From NCBI GenBank assembly GCA_028023455.1, contig JAQFVV010006199.1, positions 6,088,972 through 6,152,971 of the forward strand: a stretch of DNA of 64,000 nt, in the 5' to 3' direction. The position numbers were made by a program, and so were the translations under genes. This DNA is from Epiperipatus broadwayi. Its lineage: Eukaryota; Onychophora; Udeonychophora; Euonychophora; Peripatidae. The notes below the pieces were generated by a model that was given only the letters and a program-made list of their open reading frames with translations, did no database searches and was not told where the DNA came from. Of this stretch, positions 23,323 to 37,399 are shown piece after piece; within the stretch, counting starts at the first letter, position 1; the number at the start of each line of letters is the position of its first letter.

Positions 23323-24116
23323 CATATGCTGATAATCATCATCATCATCAACCATTATCAATCCACTGCAGGATGAAGGTCTCTCCAAGTTTAATCCATC
23401 TTCTCTGATCTTTAGCTTCTCTTCTCCACAACACCCCTGCACATTTTCTTATTTCATCCATCCATCTCACATGTGGTCTCTTTCTGGGTCTTTTACAATC
23501 TCTTGGAATCCAGTTTAATATTTCAATTGTCCATCTATTATCATCTCTTCTAGCAATATGTCCAGCCCAACTCCATTTCAATCTTTTAATTTTTTCAATA
23601 AGGTCAGTAACACCTGTTTGTTGTCTTACCCATACATTGCGTTTTCGATCTCTTCTTGTTACTCCCAACATACATCTCTCCATACTCCTTTGAGTGGTCT
23701 GAAGTCTCTGTATTGCTCTTCTATTAAGTGTCCAAGTCTCAGATCCATAAATAAGAACTGGTAAAACACATTTGTTAAAAACCATCCTTTTCAAACATAT
23801 AGGCATATTTCCTTTTAGTATCAAGTTATTTCTACCAAAAGCACTCCAAACAAGTTTAATTCTATGATTAATTTCCTCTATTATGTTTCCATCCGTATTA
23901 ATAATGTGACCAAGGTATTTGTAACTGTTAACTTCTTCTAATTCTTCATAATCAATCTTTATTTTCATATTTTGAGCAAATCGATTAAACATTACTTTAG
24001 TCTTTTTAACATTTATCTTTAGTCCTACTTTTCTACTTTCATCTGCTAACTCCTGCAACATTTCCTGCAGCTCTGAAGCATTATTTGCAAAAACAATTAC
24101 ATCATATGCTGATAAT
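23323..24116 (-). mobile_element. 5'-truncated RTE-like LINE with target duplications
   Basis: A 766-bp insertion (about 23337-24102) flanked by CATATGCTGATAA at 23323-23335 and CATATGCTGATAAT at 24103-24116. Its 3' end on the minus strand is a short (GAT)n tail, the usual end of RTE-type LINEs, rather than poly-A. Insertion was by target-primed reverse transcription with loss of the 5' part. Confidence 0.9.
23348..24061 (-). CDS. reverse transcriptase C-terminal fragment of an RTE-like LINE
   Basis: 237 codons from an incidental ATG. The same frame extends upstream to the truncation point through DVIVFANNASELQEM, which in this family directly follows the catalytic F/Y-A-D-D box, so the break lies right at that box. 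Visible family motifs are GLKINVKKTKVMFNR (RT thumb side), NSYKYLGHIINTDGNI, LIYGSETWTLNRR, WAGHIARRDDNRW and KRPRKRPHVRWMDEIRK near the end. The frame ends 11 bases before the (GAT)n tail. The frame is intact but lacks endonuclease and catalytic RT residues, so it is a dead-on-arrival copy. No premature stops, hence fairly young. Confidence 0.9.
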   Translation of the reverse strand: MLQELADESRKVGLKINVKKTKVMFNRFAQNMKIKIDYEELEEVNSYKYLGHIINTDGNIIEEINHRIKLVWSAFGRNNLILKGNMPICLKRMVFNKCVLPVLIYGSETWTLNRRAIQRLQTTQRSMERCMLGVTRRDRKRNVWVRQQTGVTDLIEKIKRLKWSWAGHIARRDDNRWTIEILNWIPRDCKRPRKRPHVRWMDEIRKCAGVLWRREAKDQRRWIKLGETFILQWIDNG

Positions 24117-26576
24117 ATATATTATTTAATCAAAAAAAAAAAAACAATTCACTGCTAATATTAAGTAAATTGATGAGAGGTGTAGAAGATTTGAATTAAA
24201 GATAAGACCTTTTTTTTACAGACAATATTAAAAATCCATTATTGTTAGGATATATACAATAAATAACAATGTAAAATACATACTTTAACACTTTCTCTTT
24301 GAATTGGAACTGTTTTACAAACATCATTTTTTGCTTGAAAAGTGGACCATGACTAATATTATTTCTTAAATAATTGTTGCTGAAAAATAAACTATCATTA
24401 ATATTTACTCTTCTATATGCTACTTAAACAAAATTTTCAGAAAATATAAAACGTTTATAGAAATATTTAAACTGTCAAATGTATTTTTGCATTAATGTAT
24501 AAATTCAGTAATTAAAAAATCTTAAGAAATGAAATGTGGAGATAGATATTTGTGGAAGTTTTTTTTTATCTACTGATTAATTCAGTATAACAAAAACTTG
24601 TCATGTTTATTTAATTAAAAAAAAACTTTTGCTATATCTATTTCAAACTTTCACATCTTAGAGTTTTTTAAAACTACAGTATATAAACATACCTATTTGA
24701 AAAATAATATTTATGCTAGTTCGTTTTTCAGAAAAAAGTGGATAAAGATTGTGAAACTGCTTCATCTTAAAGAGAATGTATAAAGATTAATGAATATTGT
24801 TACTTATTGATTGTCTGAAGATTTATGGTAATGGAATTTTACTTGTAGTAATATGTTAGATTATTGTCATCATTCTATCTGATATTTTTTGGCTGTTACT
24901 TGTTTGGGGATGATTCCTTTATAATCCTATTAAATTAATGTTATGGTAAAGAACTCTGAAAGTTAGCTTATAAAAATTTAAAATAAAAAAATTCTTATTT
25001 GTAGTAAATGATCTAATATGACATTATAGCTGCTTTTAAATCACCAGTTATTTTACCCATTTTAAGAAATCAATCAGTTACATATAAAGAGAAATAAGTT
25101 TAAGACTAAATTAAATTTTATTAATCCCTCTCATTTCAATTTTTCATTACTATGGTTCATTTTATAATGTAACATGAAAGTTAGTTTTAATTAAAGAGTC
25201 TCTCACACAATAATGTTTCCATTTGGGATATTTTGTAGTTAAATTGTTTGACTGATTAACTATTTTTATTGTTAGAAGACTTGATATGGCTTTTGAAATT
25301 TGGAATATAAAATATGATTTCTAAATTATAAGTCTATAGTAACTTTGTTGCAATCTTTAATATTAAAAGCCATAATAAATTTATACTAGGTAGTGATGGG
25401 TGTCTAATGTTAATGTCAAAGAATTGTGTTTTATATTGGCAATGTCTGGAAATATTTATGAATTAAAAACACATTTTATGCCATAACTTTTTATATTTAC
25501 AGTTGCCACCTAATGTGAATTGGTATAGCAGTGTTGCCTTTTAATTGTTCAATTTGGATTTTCTATTTTATGCTCTTAAATGTCAAAATCTAAGAATTTT
25601 ATTGAATGCCATTTCCTTTTCAGAGTGACATATTTTTTATAGTATCCTTATACTACTTTGAAAATTGCTAAAACATATATTATTATTCTGTAATGCATTT
25701 CTAGCATTTTTGGATTAATTAATACCTGATGCATACAAATACACATGTAATATTGGGAAAATGATATATTTAATTATATTACAAACATTTGCCTTACAAT
25801 TTTTTACTATGTGGGCATTAAAATGAATAAGAAATGTACTCTTGTGTAGGTTTGCATTAAATCATAAAATAAAAAAATAACATTTACATTAAGAATATAT
25901 CAGTTTTCACTTATATTTAAAAACTTGTTAGATGTGTTATCCCTATTTACATCAGGGTCTCAGTTAATGTAATTACCATTTTGCATTGGCACAGCAATTT
26001 AATAAAAACTGGGTTGCTAAAAGTATTTTAAAAGGATTGGTTTAATTAGTTATTAACTCAAAATAATATTATCAAAATAAGTCAGATTAAAAAAATACTT
26101 TTAACTTCTTTCTTTTATGCCATATTTTTAGGACATAATTAATGTTGTTGTAACTATAAAAATTATTTTTATAGGATTGATGATGTTATAAGTATATGCA
26201 TATACAGAAAATATATATAATATAATGAAGACTTTCACAGTTTTAAGATGAAAATAAAAACTTTGGGGAGGGGGTGTTTGTATCTGTATTAGTTTTCAGC
26301 ATAAAAAAAAAAATTCCATCCAACACACAAGAATACTGTTTAAAGTTTTTAAAATCTTCAAAAAGGTCTTCATCTATGAAACAAAAAAAAAAAAATGTGA
26401 AAAACTGTTTACTTGCAGGAGTTGACTTTATTTATTACAGACTAATTTTATTTTATTCTATCATCTTAAAAAAAGAACTTTTACTGAAACACAATTAGTG
26501 CCCTCCCGTTACTTTATTTTTTGTATAACGTTGTACTTAAAAAAATGTTTTTTACCAAAATTTTATTTAAATTTTA
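24117..26576. other. AT-rich stretch without identifiable genes
   Basis: Acceptor-like TTTTCAG or TTTACAG sites near 25501 and 25622 are each followed by only short open frames. The 74-codon frame at 26274 is low complexity. No gene supported. Confidence 0.5.
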
Positions 26577-26730
26577 TAATTATAAATTTTATTAAACGCA
26601 CATTATTATATTAAGTAAGATCTGTAGAGGTCCCTACCTTCGAATTTTTAAGATACTTATTCCTAAAGGTTACTGCCTTAGTAAATATTACTTAATATAA
26701 TAATGTGCGTTTAATAAAATTTATAATTAC
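26577..26730. mobile_element. small inverted-repeat structure carrying an LTR-like fragment
   Basis: Arms of about 42 bases (26577-26618 and 26688-26730, sharing ATTAAACGCACATTATTATA) are almost perfectly complementary. Between them sits a 72-base block that is a second copy of the 3' end of the unit at 26964-27041. Confidence 0.7.
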
Positions 26731-26744
26731 AACTTTAAATTATC

Positions 26745-27041
26745 GTAATAGATTTCTTACTATAAGATCTTTCCATTAAGTCGTTGTAAATCGTAAGATT
26801 TCGCGAGTACTAATGTATAATAAGAATTGTGGACTTAATTAGTGAAGTATTGAATAGCTTCACATTCTTAGATCTAATCACTTCACTTTCGCCTATTCAT
26901 ATATAAAAGTAGGTTGAAGTAAGAAGGGTTTCCCTCTTTTCTTCACAGTGAAAGCTTGTGACTAAGACCTGTAGAGGTCCCTACCTTCGAATTTTTAAGA
27001 CGCTTATTCCTAAAGGTTACTTACTGCCTTAGTAAATATTA
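26745..27041 (+). repeat. LTR-like unit with TATA box
   Basis: A GC-richer block. ATATATAAAAG lies at 26899-26909 about 65 bases before the repeated 3' block, which contains CTGTAGAGGTCCCTACCTTC and TTATTCCTAAAGGTTAC. The 3' block (26964-27041) recurs at 26617-26690 with a few changes and a 4-base indel. A TATA box followed by a short transcribed end duplicated elsewhere is what a solo LTR or pLTR looks like, but the outer boundaries and target duplication are not clear. Confidence 0.4.
26899..26909 (+). promoter_or_regulatory. TATA box of the LTR-like unit
   Basis: ATATATAAAAG in a locally GC-richer context. In this AT-rich DNA the match alone is weak; position within the repeat unit is the main support. 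Confidence 0.35.
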
Positions 27042-28860
<1,819 letters not shown>

Positions 28861-29149
28861 TATTAATTATGACTATATTAAAATAATAGATAAGCATGGC
28901 TGTAATATGTGGAAGTGGAGGAAAAGGAATTTGAACAACTCAAATAAATTAGGCAATAAAGTATAGTTTAATATAATGAAAAATTATTTATATATATTTA
29001 TAAATTAAGTACATTAGTATGTGCGTAAATGAGCAAGTGGTAGATAATTACATAGTGTCATTCACGCTATTATTTCTCATATGCTCTTTATTAGCTAAAT
29101 AATATATTACAAATAAACACACATCTTTGGTGGGTCCAATATTAAGATG

Positions 29150-29330
29150 ACAATCAGTATTAGAAAGAAGTTACATAAAATTGCTATTAACGCTTTGGGT
29201 TACGGTTCTGAAACGTGGTGACTAACATATGATTTAGGGAAGCATTCTGAAATTCATTAGACATATGATATAAACTATTTTCACACCATTAAGATCGTGA
29301 AAATAAACAAAAGACAGTTAAAAGATTATA
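29150..29330 (+). pseudogene. possible decayed LINE RT C-terminal scrap
   Basis: One frame reads RKKLHKIAINALGYGSETW then a stop. The YGSETW box also occurs in the RTE-like ORF at 23348-24061. The match is short and the rest is not convincing. Confidence 0.25.
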
Positions 29331-29842
29331 TTTGAAACTATGACAAAATATTTAATGAAAATCATTTGACAATAGTAAGATGATCGCTTTATTTTTCCCA
29401 AGGCCCATAGATACTCTTAAATAGATATATACATTACGACGGTGAGATTGTATATGATTGAAATAAACTTAATTAATAAAATAGAAGTAATTGGCATTTA
29501 TATATATCTTTTAAGCAAAGCTTAATTTTAATATTAGAGCATTAAAACTGGGTCATGAAGCAAAAGAAATAATAATAATACGAAGAAGTTTGCGGTGCTG
29601 ACATAATATCCTAAAAATAACTAAGAGGAAAAGGTCGTGCTTCTGGATGAAAAACGAAATCTCACACCCCCTTCTTGGGTAGGGCTTAGAAAAAAGTGGA
29701 TAGGCATGGCGTGCCCCAGACTTTTGCTGGTATAACCAACACAAGAGGCCTTTTATCTATATGAAGTGAATATGCATAGCATGTGCCAAACTTACGGGAT
29801 CACCGCCAGAGGCATTTGATATGGAATAAATGTGGTTCCAGA

Positions 29843-29890
29843 TAGCTCAACTATTTATGAAATGAGAAGAAATCTATGGGTTCGAACTTG
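29843..29890 (+). repeat. tRNA-like relic (A and B boxes)
   Basis: A-box-like TAGCTCAACTA at 29843 and B-box-like GGGTTCGAACTTG at 29878, with tRNA-like spacing. The flanks do not form an acceptor stem. Most likely the head of an old SINE. Confidence 0.35.
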
Positions 29891-30960
29891 TTGTAAGAAG
29901 CACATATATATAATCACGAAGATCGGCTATATGTCAGGAACGCAGTACAAATGATAAATGTCACTAACGATCTTGAAAAGTTTTACTGCTTTAAAAATAA
30001 ATGACCCTTGTTTGAATACTATAATCCGCCATGCAATTATAATATATATAGAGAGAGAATATTTCATTTACTTAAAATATACTTGAAGATTTTATATAGC
30101 AAAAGAAACATTAAGATTTAGATTTCAAATTAATAAAATATACGTTAAGATTTGATTTAGTAAAAGAAACATTAAGATTTTCCCCCATCCCTTTTCTGCT
30201 AGTTAAAATAAATCAATCTCACCTTCATTGATTTTACAATAACTGAAATATTTAAATACAAGATTTGAAATTTTAAGAGTATGGAAAATATAAGAAGACT
30301 GGCAGTTATAGAAAATAATTAATGGGTCACCCTTTCAGAATTGAATAAAAACAAAACATTTTAAAAGATTTCAAAGCATTAATTAGCTTAAGTTCTGAAT
30401 TTACACTGGTAGAAAATCCAGAGTTAAACAAATACATTTTATCATAAATAAAATGTTGACTCAAAAAACAATCTGGCGAGTATATTAATTAAGAATGCAT
30501 TGTTTTAAATGAACGTTAATAACTTGCTTCATGAAGGTTTACTTAAAAAATGACAGAAAAGATTTTTATAAATTAAAAATCGCCAGTTTGTTTGAAATTA
30601 GCAAATTAATAAAAAAAAGCATATATATATAACCAAGTAATAAATATCTATAAATAAATGACCGCACCGAAGTTAAGGAAGGTTAAAAACATATGAGATA
30701 GGATTAGATATAAAGAAATTATTTGAGAGCAAAATTAGATCCACAGATATATATAAAAAAAACAAAGTTAAAGAATACATGAGAAGAGATCTTGATAGAT
30801 TATTTAGGCTAAATTGACTATTAGGTGGCGGCTTGGAAATTTACCTTGCAATTTTAAGAATCCATTTTAAAGTATGGCATGTGCACGGCGATTGAAATGC
30901 AAGTACTTCAGTGGCAGGAAACTTCTATTAGCATTCTAAAGTTCTTTTTAGACCTTTCTT
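29891..30960. other. AT-rich non-coding stretch
   Basis: A pair of ~45-bp related phrases near 30085-30130 and 30137-30180 (AGATTT...AAAAGAAACATTAAGATTT) suggests a local duplication. No gene. Confidence 0.4.
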
Positions 30961-30967
30961 CATTTCA

Positions 30968-31180
30968 GGGCAGCAGGATATTATGGTAGTGGCAGAGGCC
31001 ACTGAAGAGTGGTGGATTTACTGCTACATCATTTCAAGTTTCACCGCGATGTTAACAATCATTTTCACTAGAGTAGCTAATCTTCTTTCAATAGTAGTTA
31101 ATCTAATCTCTGATTCAAAATTCAGTCATTTTATACTTTTTCTTTTATCAGTTGTTTTTGAAGATGCAATTGTAAGATAA
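30968..31180 (+). other. possible exon-like block after a good acceptor
   Basis: A pyrimidine-rich tract ending TTCATTTCAG (30959-30968) is followed by GC-richer sequence whose frame is open to a stop at 31178 (about 70 codons, with a hydrophobic run SSFTAMLTIIFTRVANLLSI). No donor is needed if it is a terminal exon, but no protein family or poly-A signal supports it. Confidence 0.2.
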
Positions 31181-32517
31181 CGTCCAAAAATAAATTCAAA
31201 TCTATTTCCAGATTAGAAATAGATTTGACAACATGTTTTTAACACAAGTAAATCTTTAATATACTTAATCCCATTTATTTTAAGTAAAACTTTAATTAAA
31301 AAATACCTTCCCCAGATTAAAACAATAGTGCTTCCAACCCCTAATTATTTTTAGACAATTAACAATACTTGCATCTTCCATATTGGATTTTATAAAAATA
31401 TACAGTTTAATAGAAAAACAAGCAATTTAAAAAGAAAAAGTTAAAATGACATATAATAAATATTTAAAATATCAATATTTTGTTAGTAAGTTTTGCTCCT
31501 ATATATATATTTGAGCCGCATCTATAATACCTTAATAAAAAAGAACTAATAATTAATAAAAAGAATTAATAATAAGTTTAAAACATGTTATTGAAACATT
31601 AAATTTTATAATTTAGGCATGCATCTCAAATATATACATGAAATATATATACACGACAAAAGGAGTGGGATGGGAAATAGGAATTTAAACACAGGTTAGT
31701 AGGTAGAAACATGAAGCACAATCTTAAGCTAAGATTGACTGCTTCACTATCTATCTATCTATCTGTCTGTTGACCTATCTATCCATCCACCCACCACCTA
31801 TCTATATAAATGTTGACTAATTTTAATATCTATATTAATATATAAATGTAAAAGTTTGCTTATTTGCTACTTTATAATTAAAAAAATATTGCACCAATCT
31901 TGATGAGTCTAGCATGATTTTCTTTTTTCTTTTTTTTTTTTAAGAATTTTCTAACCTATAAATATTTGTTTTATGGTACTTAATAGTTTTAAAAACTTTG
32001 GTAATTTTCAATATAAAAATGCATCAGAATTTGTAATGATGTCATAAAAATGCAAAACCCGGCCAGGGTAGACTGATCTTATGGCCAGCAGACAGTCTTT
32101 AATTCCTCACAAGTGGAGCATGAGAAAAATACCACCACATTAAAATTTTATGGTAAAATGTTACATTCTTTGTAATACTGCTATTGATAACTCATGAATT
32201 ATTATTTGCAATATAAAAATGCATTGAAACAATCATTTCCAGGGTAATATCCTAAATAAATAAGCCTTAGTAGCAACATTGTTATTTACAATCAGTTGAT
32301 CAACTTTTAGGATTTCATTTTAAATAGATTTCTCACATGATAAAACTGCATTCTAAAATGGCTTGGAAAGTTTAACATGTGGGTATGGAAAAATGAAATT
32401 AAATTTATTCATGTATTTCATAAAGAATGTTCAAATGTAAACTATTCAAATTTAAAGCATTTTATTTGACATACAACATTGTTTATAAAATTGTGTTACA
32501 ATAGTAATTTTTAACTG
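31181..32517. other. AT-rich non-coding stretch with short simple repeats
   Basis: An interrupted (TATC)n/(CATC)n tract at about 31746-31806. Three related TTGATAACTCAT phrases start near 32186 and continue in the tandem pair below. No gene. Confidence 0.5.
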
Positions 32518-32599
32518 CTGTTGATAACTCATATATTATTTCTTGTAAATATTCACTACTGTTGATAACTCATATATTATTTCATGTAAATATTCAACC
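32518..32599 (+). repeat. two 41-bp tandem units
   Basis: CTGTTGATAACTCATATATT starts both units (32518 and 32559). They are nearly identical, and a diverged third relative lies at about 32180. Confidence 0.8.
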
Positions 32600-32964
32600 T
32601 GTATCCTGCCCATTCTCTTTTGTGTATTTAAATGGACAAGTTCCTATGCATGAGAGGTCAGGATGACTTAAGAGTCAACATGTTCATGATAATAATATAG
32701 CCATTAACAAGGGGTTTAGCCATTCCATCATCAGATTTGCAATAGTATGGATGGCTGAAGAATTGAAAGATGGAGTATATTGAAGTTTATCCATTAAAGT
32801 TTGAAGATTTGCTATCTTAACATAAACTGATCACTGATTATATATGTGTGTGGTAGATGATGATATGGACCAACTAATGAGGTGCTGGTTCAGCATGAAA
32901 TGCATATACTGGAAATCATTTATTTTTTTCACATGTATGAATATATGTATTGGTTGTATGAGAT

Positions 32965-33016
32965 AAAGTGGATAGCTGAAGAGAGCTTGAAACTCTGTGT
33001 TCAAATCCCTATAATT
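32965..33016 (+). repeat. tRNA-like relic (A and B boxes)
   Basis: TAGCTGAAGAG (A-box-like, about 32974) is followed by GTGTTCAAATCCCT (B-box-like, about 32998). Probably the head of an old SINE; no target duplication found. Confidence 0.35.
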
Positions 33017-33150
33017 AAATATATTTTAATTATAAATTACATTATATTCTTTTAAGATTTATAGTCAATAACTAAAACAAATACTTGAGTTCTAAAACAA
33101 AAAATTCAGGAATATTATGACTATCATTTATCTTTGATCTATTAGATATA

Positions 33151-33370
33151 TTATATAATGAGCTTGCAAATAGCTCTTAACAAGCCTTTCAGAATATCCC
33201 CAACCTCAGATCGGTTTCTGCTAATGGCTTACTCAGTGAGGTACTAGAATATTCAAGCATTAGATTTTCTATCCTAGCACCTCACTGAGGAAGCCAGTAG
33301 CAAAAATCGGACTGAGGTTGGATATATTCTGAAAAGCTTGTTAAATGCTGTTTGGAAGCTCATTATATAA
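33151..33370. mobile_element. 220-bp imperfect fold-back element
   Basis: TTATATAATGAGCTT at the left tip mirrors AAGCTCATTATATAA at the right. Inner blocks CCCCAACCTCAGATCGGTTT, GAGGTACTAG and their complements pair. The loop is around ATTCAAGCATTAGATTTTC. Arms carry scattered mismatches. It is MITE-like, with no coding content. Confidence 0.8.
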
Positions 33371-34634
33371 CATTTGTAATACAAGCTTATTAAATTAGGT
33401 CATGTGACATATGACTTGATTTTTTTGTAATATATATAAATTTGAACATTGGTTTATTACTTAAGATATTGCATCATTATTGATGAATCTTGCATGATTT
33501 TTTTCTTTGGATTTTTTGCTTTACGGTATTTAATTGTTTTTAAAAATTTGGTAATTTTTTAGTAACATGAATGAAGCCATGGGAACAATTAGTTTAAATA
33601 TTTTAAGACATATATTTCAAGAAATATACTTTTTTTTATTTAAAAAATATCACAAATTTTTATTTAAAAAAATATTTTTTAATATATCTAATCAAAAAAA
33701 TATAAATTTATATTTTTAAAAACAAATTAAGATATACAAAAGATTATGAAATGTTCCTGTACTTACTTTATCATAAAATTTTATTTTTTTAAATTTTGTG
33801 TATTTAATTATATTAAAAAATAATTAATGAAATAGAAATAATTTATGTCATATAACTATATTGATATAAAAAATTATGATAAAATCACTTTTTTCTATCC
33901 TTTAAAACAATAAAATATGTAAGTTTGTTGTATCAATTGTTAGCAAAAAAAGGGGGTGGAGTGAAAGAGGGTTATTTACTTAATGGTTCATTTTACTTAA
34001 CTGCAATATCCCAATCTCTTTCTGCCATTATTGTGAAATGGTACTGTATGAACCAAATAGTTATTAGCTCATTCTTCTGTTATTACACATATAACTTAAA
34101 CTTAAAACTGCAAAATATACATATTTTCTTTCTTTAATTGGAATTTGTCTTTTAACATTTTTTGGATTTTTTTTTTGGTTTTGTTTTTAAAGATAAATTT
34201 ATTATATAACTTGCTGTGGTTATTTTCATGACCCAAGAGAAAATTTGTTAAGTTATGCATCCTCACAGTGTTCTATAAAAATGAGAAAAAAAATATTTTA
34301 AAAATAAATGTCTACTTAATCTTTAAAATCTATTTAATTAAATATTAGCAAGAATTTTATTTGGTTTTTGTTTTATAAGAGAAATAAAGATACAAAATAA
34401 ATTACAATGGAGCCATGATCTATGATACCCACTATATTTTGTTACAATATCCCCCACATACATCATGTATAATAGCTTACATTTGATTGATAACTTTTGA
34501 ATTCAATATAATGCATATTATTTAATGAACTATAAGTGTGTAATACTTTCCAACATGTTTATATATATATCAAATAGTAACAAAGTGTGACTTTTTTAGG
34601 AACGGAAGTGCATTACATAATCTTTTTTTATAAT
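33371..34634. other. AT-rich non-coding stretch
   Basis: The 70-codon frame at 33925-34137 has no motif. No gene. Confidence 0.5.
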
Positions 34635-34680
34635 GTTTTTATTTTACTTGCTGCAACAATTTTTATGTAATAGCTAATAT
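34635..34680 (+). repeat. 46-bp dispersed repeat, copy 1
   Basis: GTTTTTATTTTACTTGCTGC...TATGTAATAGCTAATAT; matches 36453-36498 with two or three differences. Length and identity exceed what AT bias would give. Confidence 0.6.
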
Positions 34681-35446
34681 TGAAATAGTTTATTTCCTTT
34701 ATTATATATGCTTCATCTACTTACATTTACATGTCTATCTATGCCATGTTTAAACCCTTAAAGAGATCCATCTAAAGATGCTAATATGGTTGTATATGTG
34801 ATGCCATACACATATATGTGAATATAATGTCTGCAATATAATTGGTATAGCTATATTGCATCAGATATTTATTCTAATGTCATATATGTTTTAATTTATT
34901 GTTTACTTAAATTTAAAAGTCAAATTATATTTTATACACTTAAAATTGCATGTTCATATACAACCATGATACATATATAGCATCATATTGTTAGATCATT
35001 TCATAAAATTTATAAGTTTGACTTAAAATAAGTTGTAAATAAGAATCACCTATACACACCTGTTTTAGTATAGCATAAGGAAGAAGTCCAAATTTTGGTT
35101 TTGACAACAATATTTTCTTAAAATTACATTTTTTTTGTAAACAAGATTTAGCCAACTAGAAGTATTGCTAAATCTTGGGGGGATAGAAATGGTCAAATTT
35201 AACCAAAAACATCCTATTAAAAGAGTAAAACAAAGGATTGAAGTTATTTTAGTAATTAAAAATATCAAAGTTCAAAAGTGCTAATAGATTTACTTGCAGA
35301 ATATAATTTGTTTCTTAAAATTATGAGTTGATCTCAGCCCAGTATAAATAGGCTGGATTTTATATTATAAAAAATGCCTGTATAATTTAAAGAAGTATCA
35401 CTACTATACTCCATGCCAGTTTTAATTTTAATATGTTGCAGTAGGA
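34681..35446. other. AT-rich non-coding stretch
   Basis: The 67-codon minus frame at 35065-35268 has no motif. No gene. Confidence 0.45.
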
Positions 35447-35629
35447 AATGGTGATCTTTAGTCTCATCCTACGTGTGAAATGGGTATCATCATAAAAATG
35501 GAAAAACATTCCTGCCAATGGCATGCTGCAAGGAGATCACAACTAAAACTATGCTGCCTATCCTGAGATCAATATTTGTTACCATCCACCATTCAGAAGT
35601 GCTGACAGACAAGCTGCTGAGAAGTCAGG
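35447..35629 (+). other. GC-richer block, weak exon candidate
   Basis: TATGTTGCAG before and GTAACA after look like splice sites. The last 50 codons of one frame are open (with MLPILRSIFVTIHHSEVLTD), but all frames stop near the left edge, so the left border would have to lie further in, around 35490. It could equally be a decayed repeat. Confidence 0.2.
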
Positions 35630-36452
35630 TAACAACTCTTCAAAACACCACAGAGCTCTAAATGTACTTTAAACCTGTCTTTAAAGCTATAGCTTATAAT
35701 GTAAAATAAATGTTCAAAATTTAACTTTTTAATTTTTTGACTACAGTAAATATGAAACCTATTATAAATCTTACCTATGATTACGTTTGTAAACTTTAAA
35801 TGTACTTATTCTAAAATAAGAATAATTATAGCCATTTGTTTATTTAAAATATATTTTCTATTCTAAACAGTGATTGTGCCTATATTTTTATCTATTTTAT
35901 TTCTCAAAATTTCATTTTTTTATATTTAATTTTATAATTCTTTAGTGAAGATATTATAATTCATATCTTCAACTTAATAAACTTAAATAAAGCATATTTA
36001 GCTTATTTTGACCACTGTTTTGAAATTTTATTGTATTAAGAATAATAACTGACTGCTCTGTGCCAATTATATTTTGATTGTTTTATATTGATTAAATATT
36101 GATTATGTTTTGTAGAATTAGAATTATAAATTTAGTTTAAAAGATTTATGTTATCAAAGTAAGAGACTAGCCATAGAGGTATATACAGAGGTATATTTCG
36201 TAATCTATTATTAATTTGACTCCACTAAATATACCTTTCCTTCCTGGTGAAATCGGACTCTAGATGCAGCTTAAGTATCTATTAAACTAGATTAAGCCTA
36301 ACACTATTATACTTATATAATGTAATATAGCCATTTACATAATCTGACCTTATGACATATAAAATAATAGTAAGGCAATGGCCTGCATTCCACTTTGGTA
36401 CCTTCATTGATGGAAATCATTAGGTCACAAAGTCCATTTAGAAGTACAGCAT
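35630..36452. other. AT-rich non-coding stretch
   Basis: Nothing recognised. Confidence 0.45.
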
Positions 36453-36498
36453 GTTTTTATTTTACTTGCCACAACAATTTTTATGTAATAGCTAATAT
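36453..36498 (+). repeat. 46-bp dispersed repeat, copy 2
   Basis: Partner of 34635-34680. Confidence 0.6.
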
Positions 36499-36540
36499 AT
36501 ACATATTATGTAGATCTAGAAAAACTCTAAAGTCTTTTAT

Positions 36541-37033
36541 ATGTTAATCAGATTGTGATTAGTTTAAATATAGATAATACATTATCAATATATCTTTATC
36601 TTGCAAAATGCTTTTAATATTCTTAAGATTTAATTGTAAATTAGATTTTAGCATTGTATGAATTTCTTATAATCAACCAATAATGCATTGATTAAACTCA
36701 TTCTTGTCATATATAAAAACAATTCAACTATTGTTAAAAAAAAAATTGAAAATCAACAGAAATTCCATACAAAAAATAATAAATTTATATTATTCATTCT
36801 TCTTTTTTTATGTTAATCAGACCATGATTAGTTTACATATAGATAATGCATTATCAATATATTTTTATCTTACAAATGCTTTTAACATTCTTAAGTTTTA
36901 ATTGTAAATTAGATTTTAGCATTGTGTGAATGTTTTATAATCAATCAATAATGCATTGATCAAAATCATTCTTTGCTATATATAAAAACAATTCAACTGT
37001 TGGTAAAAAATTGAAAGTCAACAGAAGTTCCAT
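36541..37033 (+). repeat. diverged tandem duplication, ~269-bp unit
   Basis: Unit 1 is 36541-36809 and unit 2 is 36810 to about 37033. Shared landmarks in order: ATGTTAATCAGA, TAGATAATRCATTATCAATA, TTGTAAATTAGATTTTAGCA, AATAATGCATTGAT, ATATATAAAAACAATTCAAC and CAACAGAARTTCCATACAA. The units differ by substitutions and small indels. No coding content. Confidence 0.85.
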
Positions 37034-37048
37034 ACAATAAAAAAAACA

Positions 37049-37099
37049 TTTGAATTGTTTGTTTTAATGATGACTTATTATTAAAACAAACAATTCAAA
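37049..37099 (+). repeat. perfect 20-bp hairpin (11-nt loop)
   Basis: TTTGAATTGTTTGTTTTAAT at 37049-37068 is exactly complementary to 37080-37099. Confidence 0.75.
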
Positions 37100-37399
37100 C
37101 TTTGTGTTCATTCTTTTTTTTTATGTTAAGCAAAATAGTTGAGGTTTTTTTTTTACATTTTGCAAAATAGTTTATATACATTAATATACTTATTGTTCTT
37201 ACTACACTATTGTTTGTGCAATTTGTTGGATCGATTTTGTGAGTTTGAATATATACATATTTTAGTGAATTTTTTAAAACTGAATTTTAATTAAAGCTTT
37301 TGAAAGTTTTAGTGAATTTTTTTATGGAAGCTCTCATTCTGTTAAATACATGGATGCATCATTCCTGTTATCAAAAGGTTTTTCAAGAGATACAGATGC

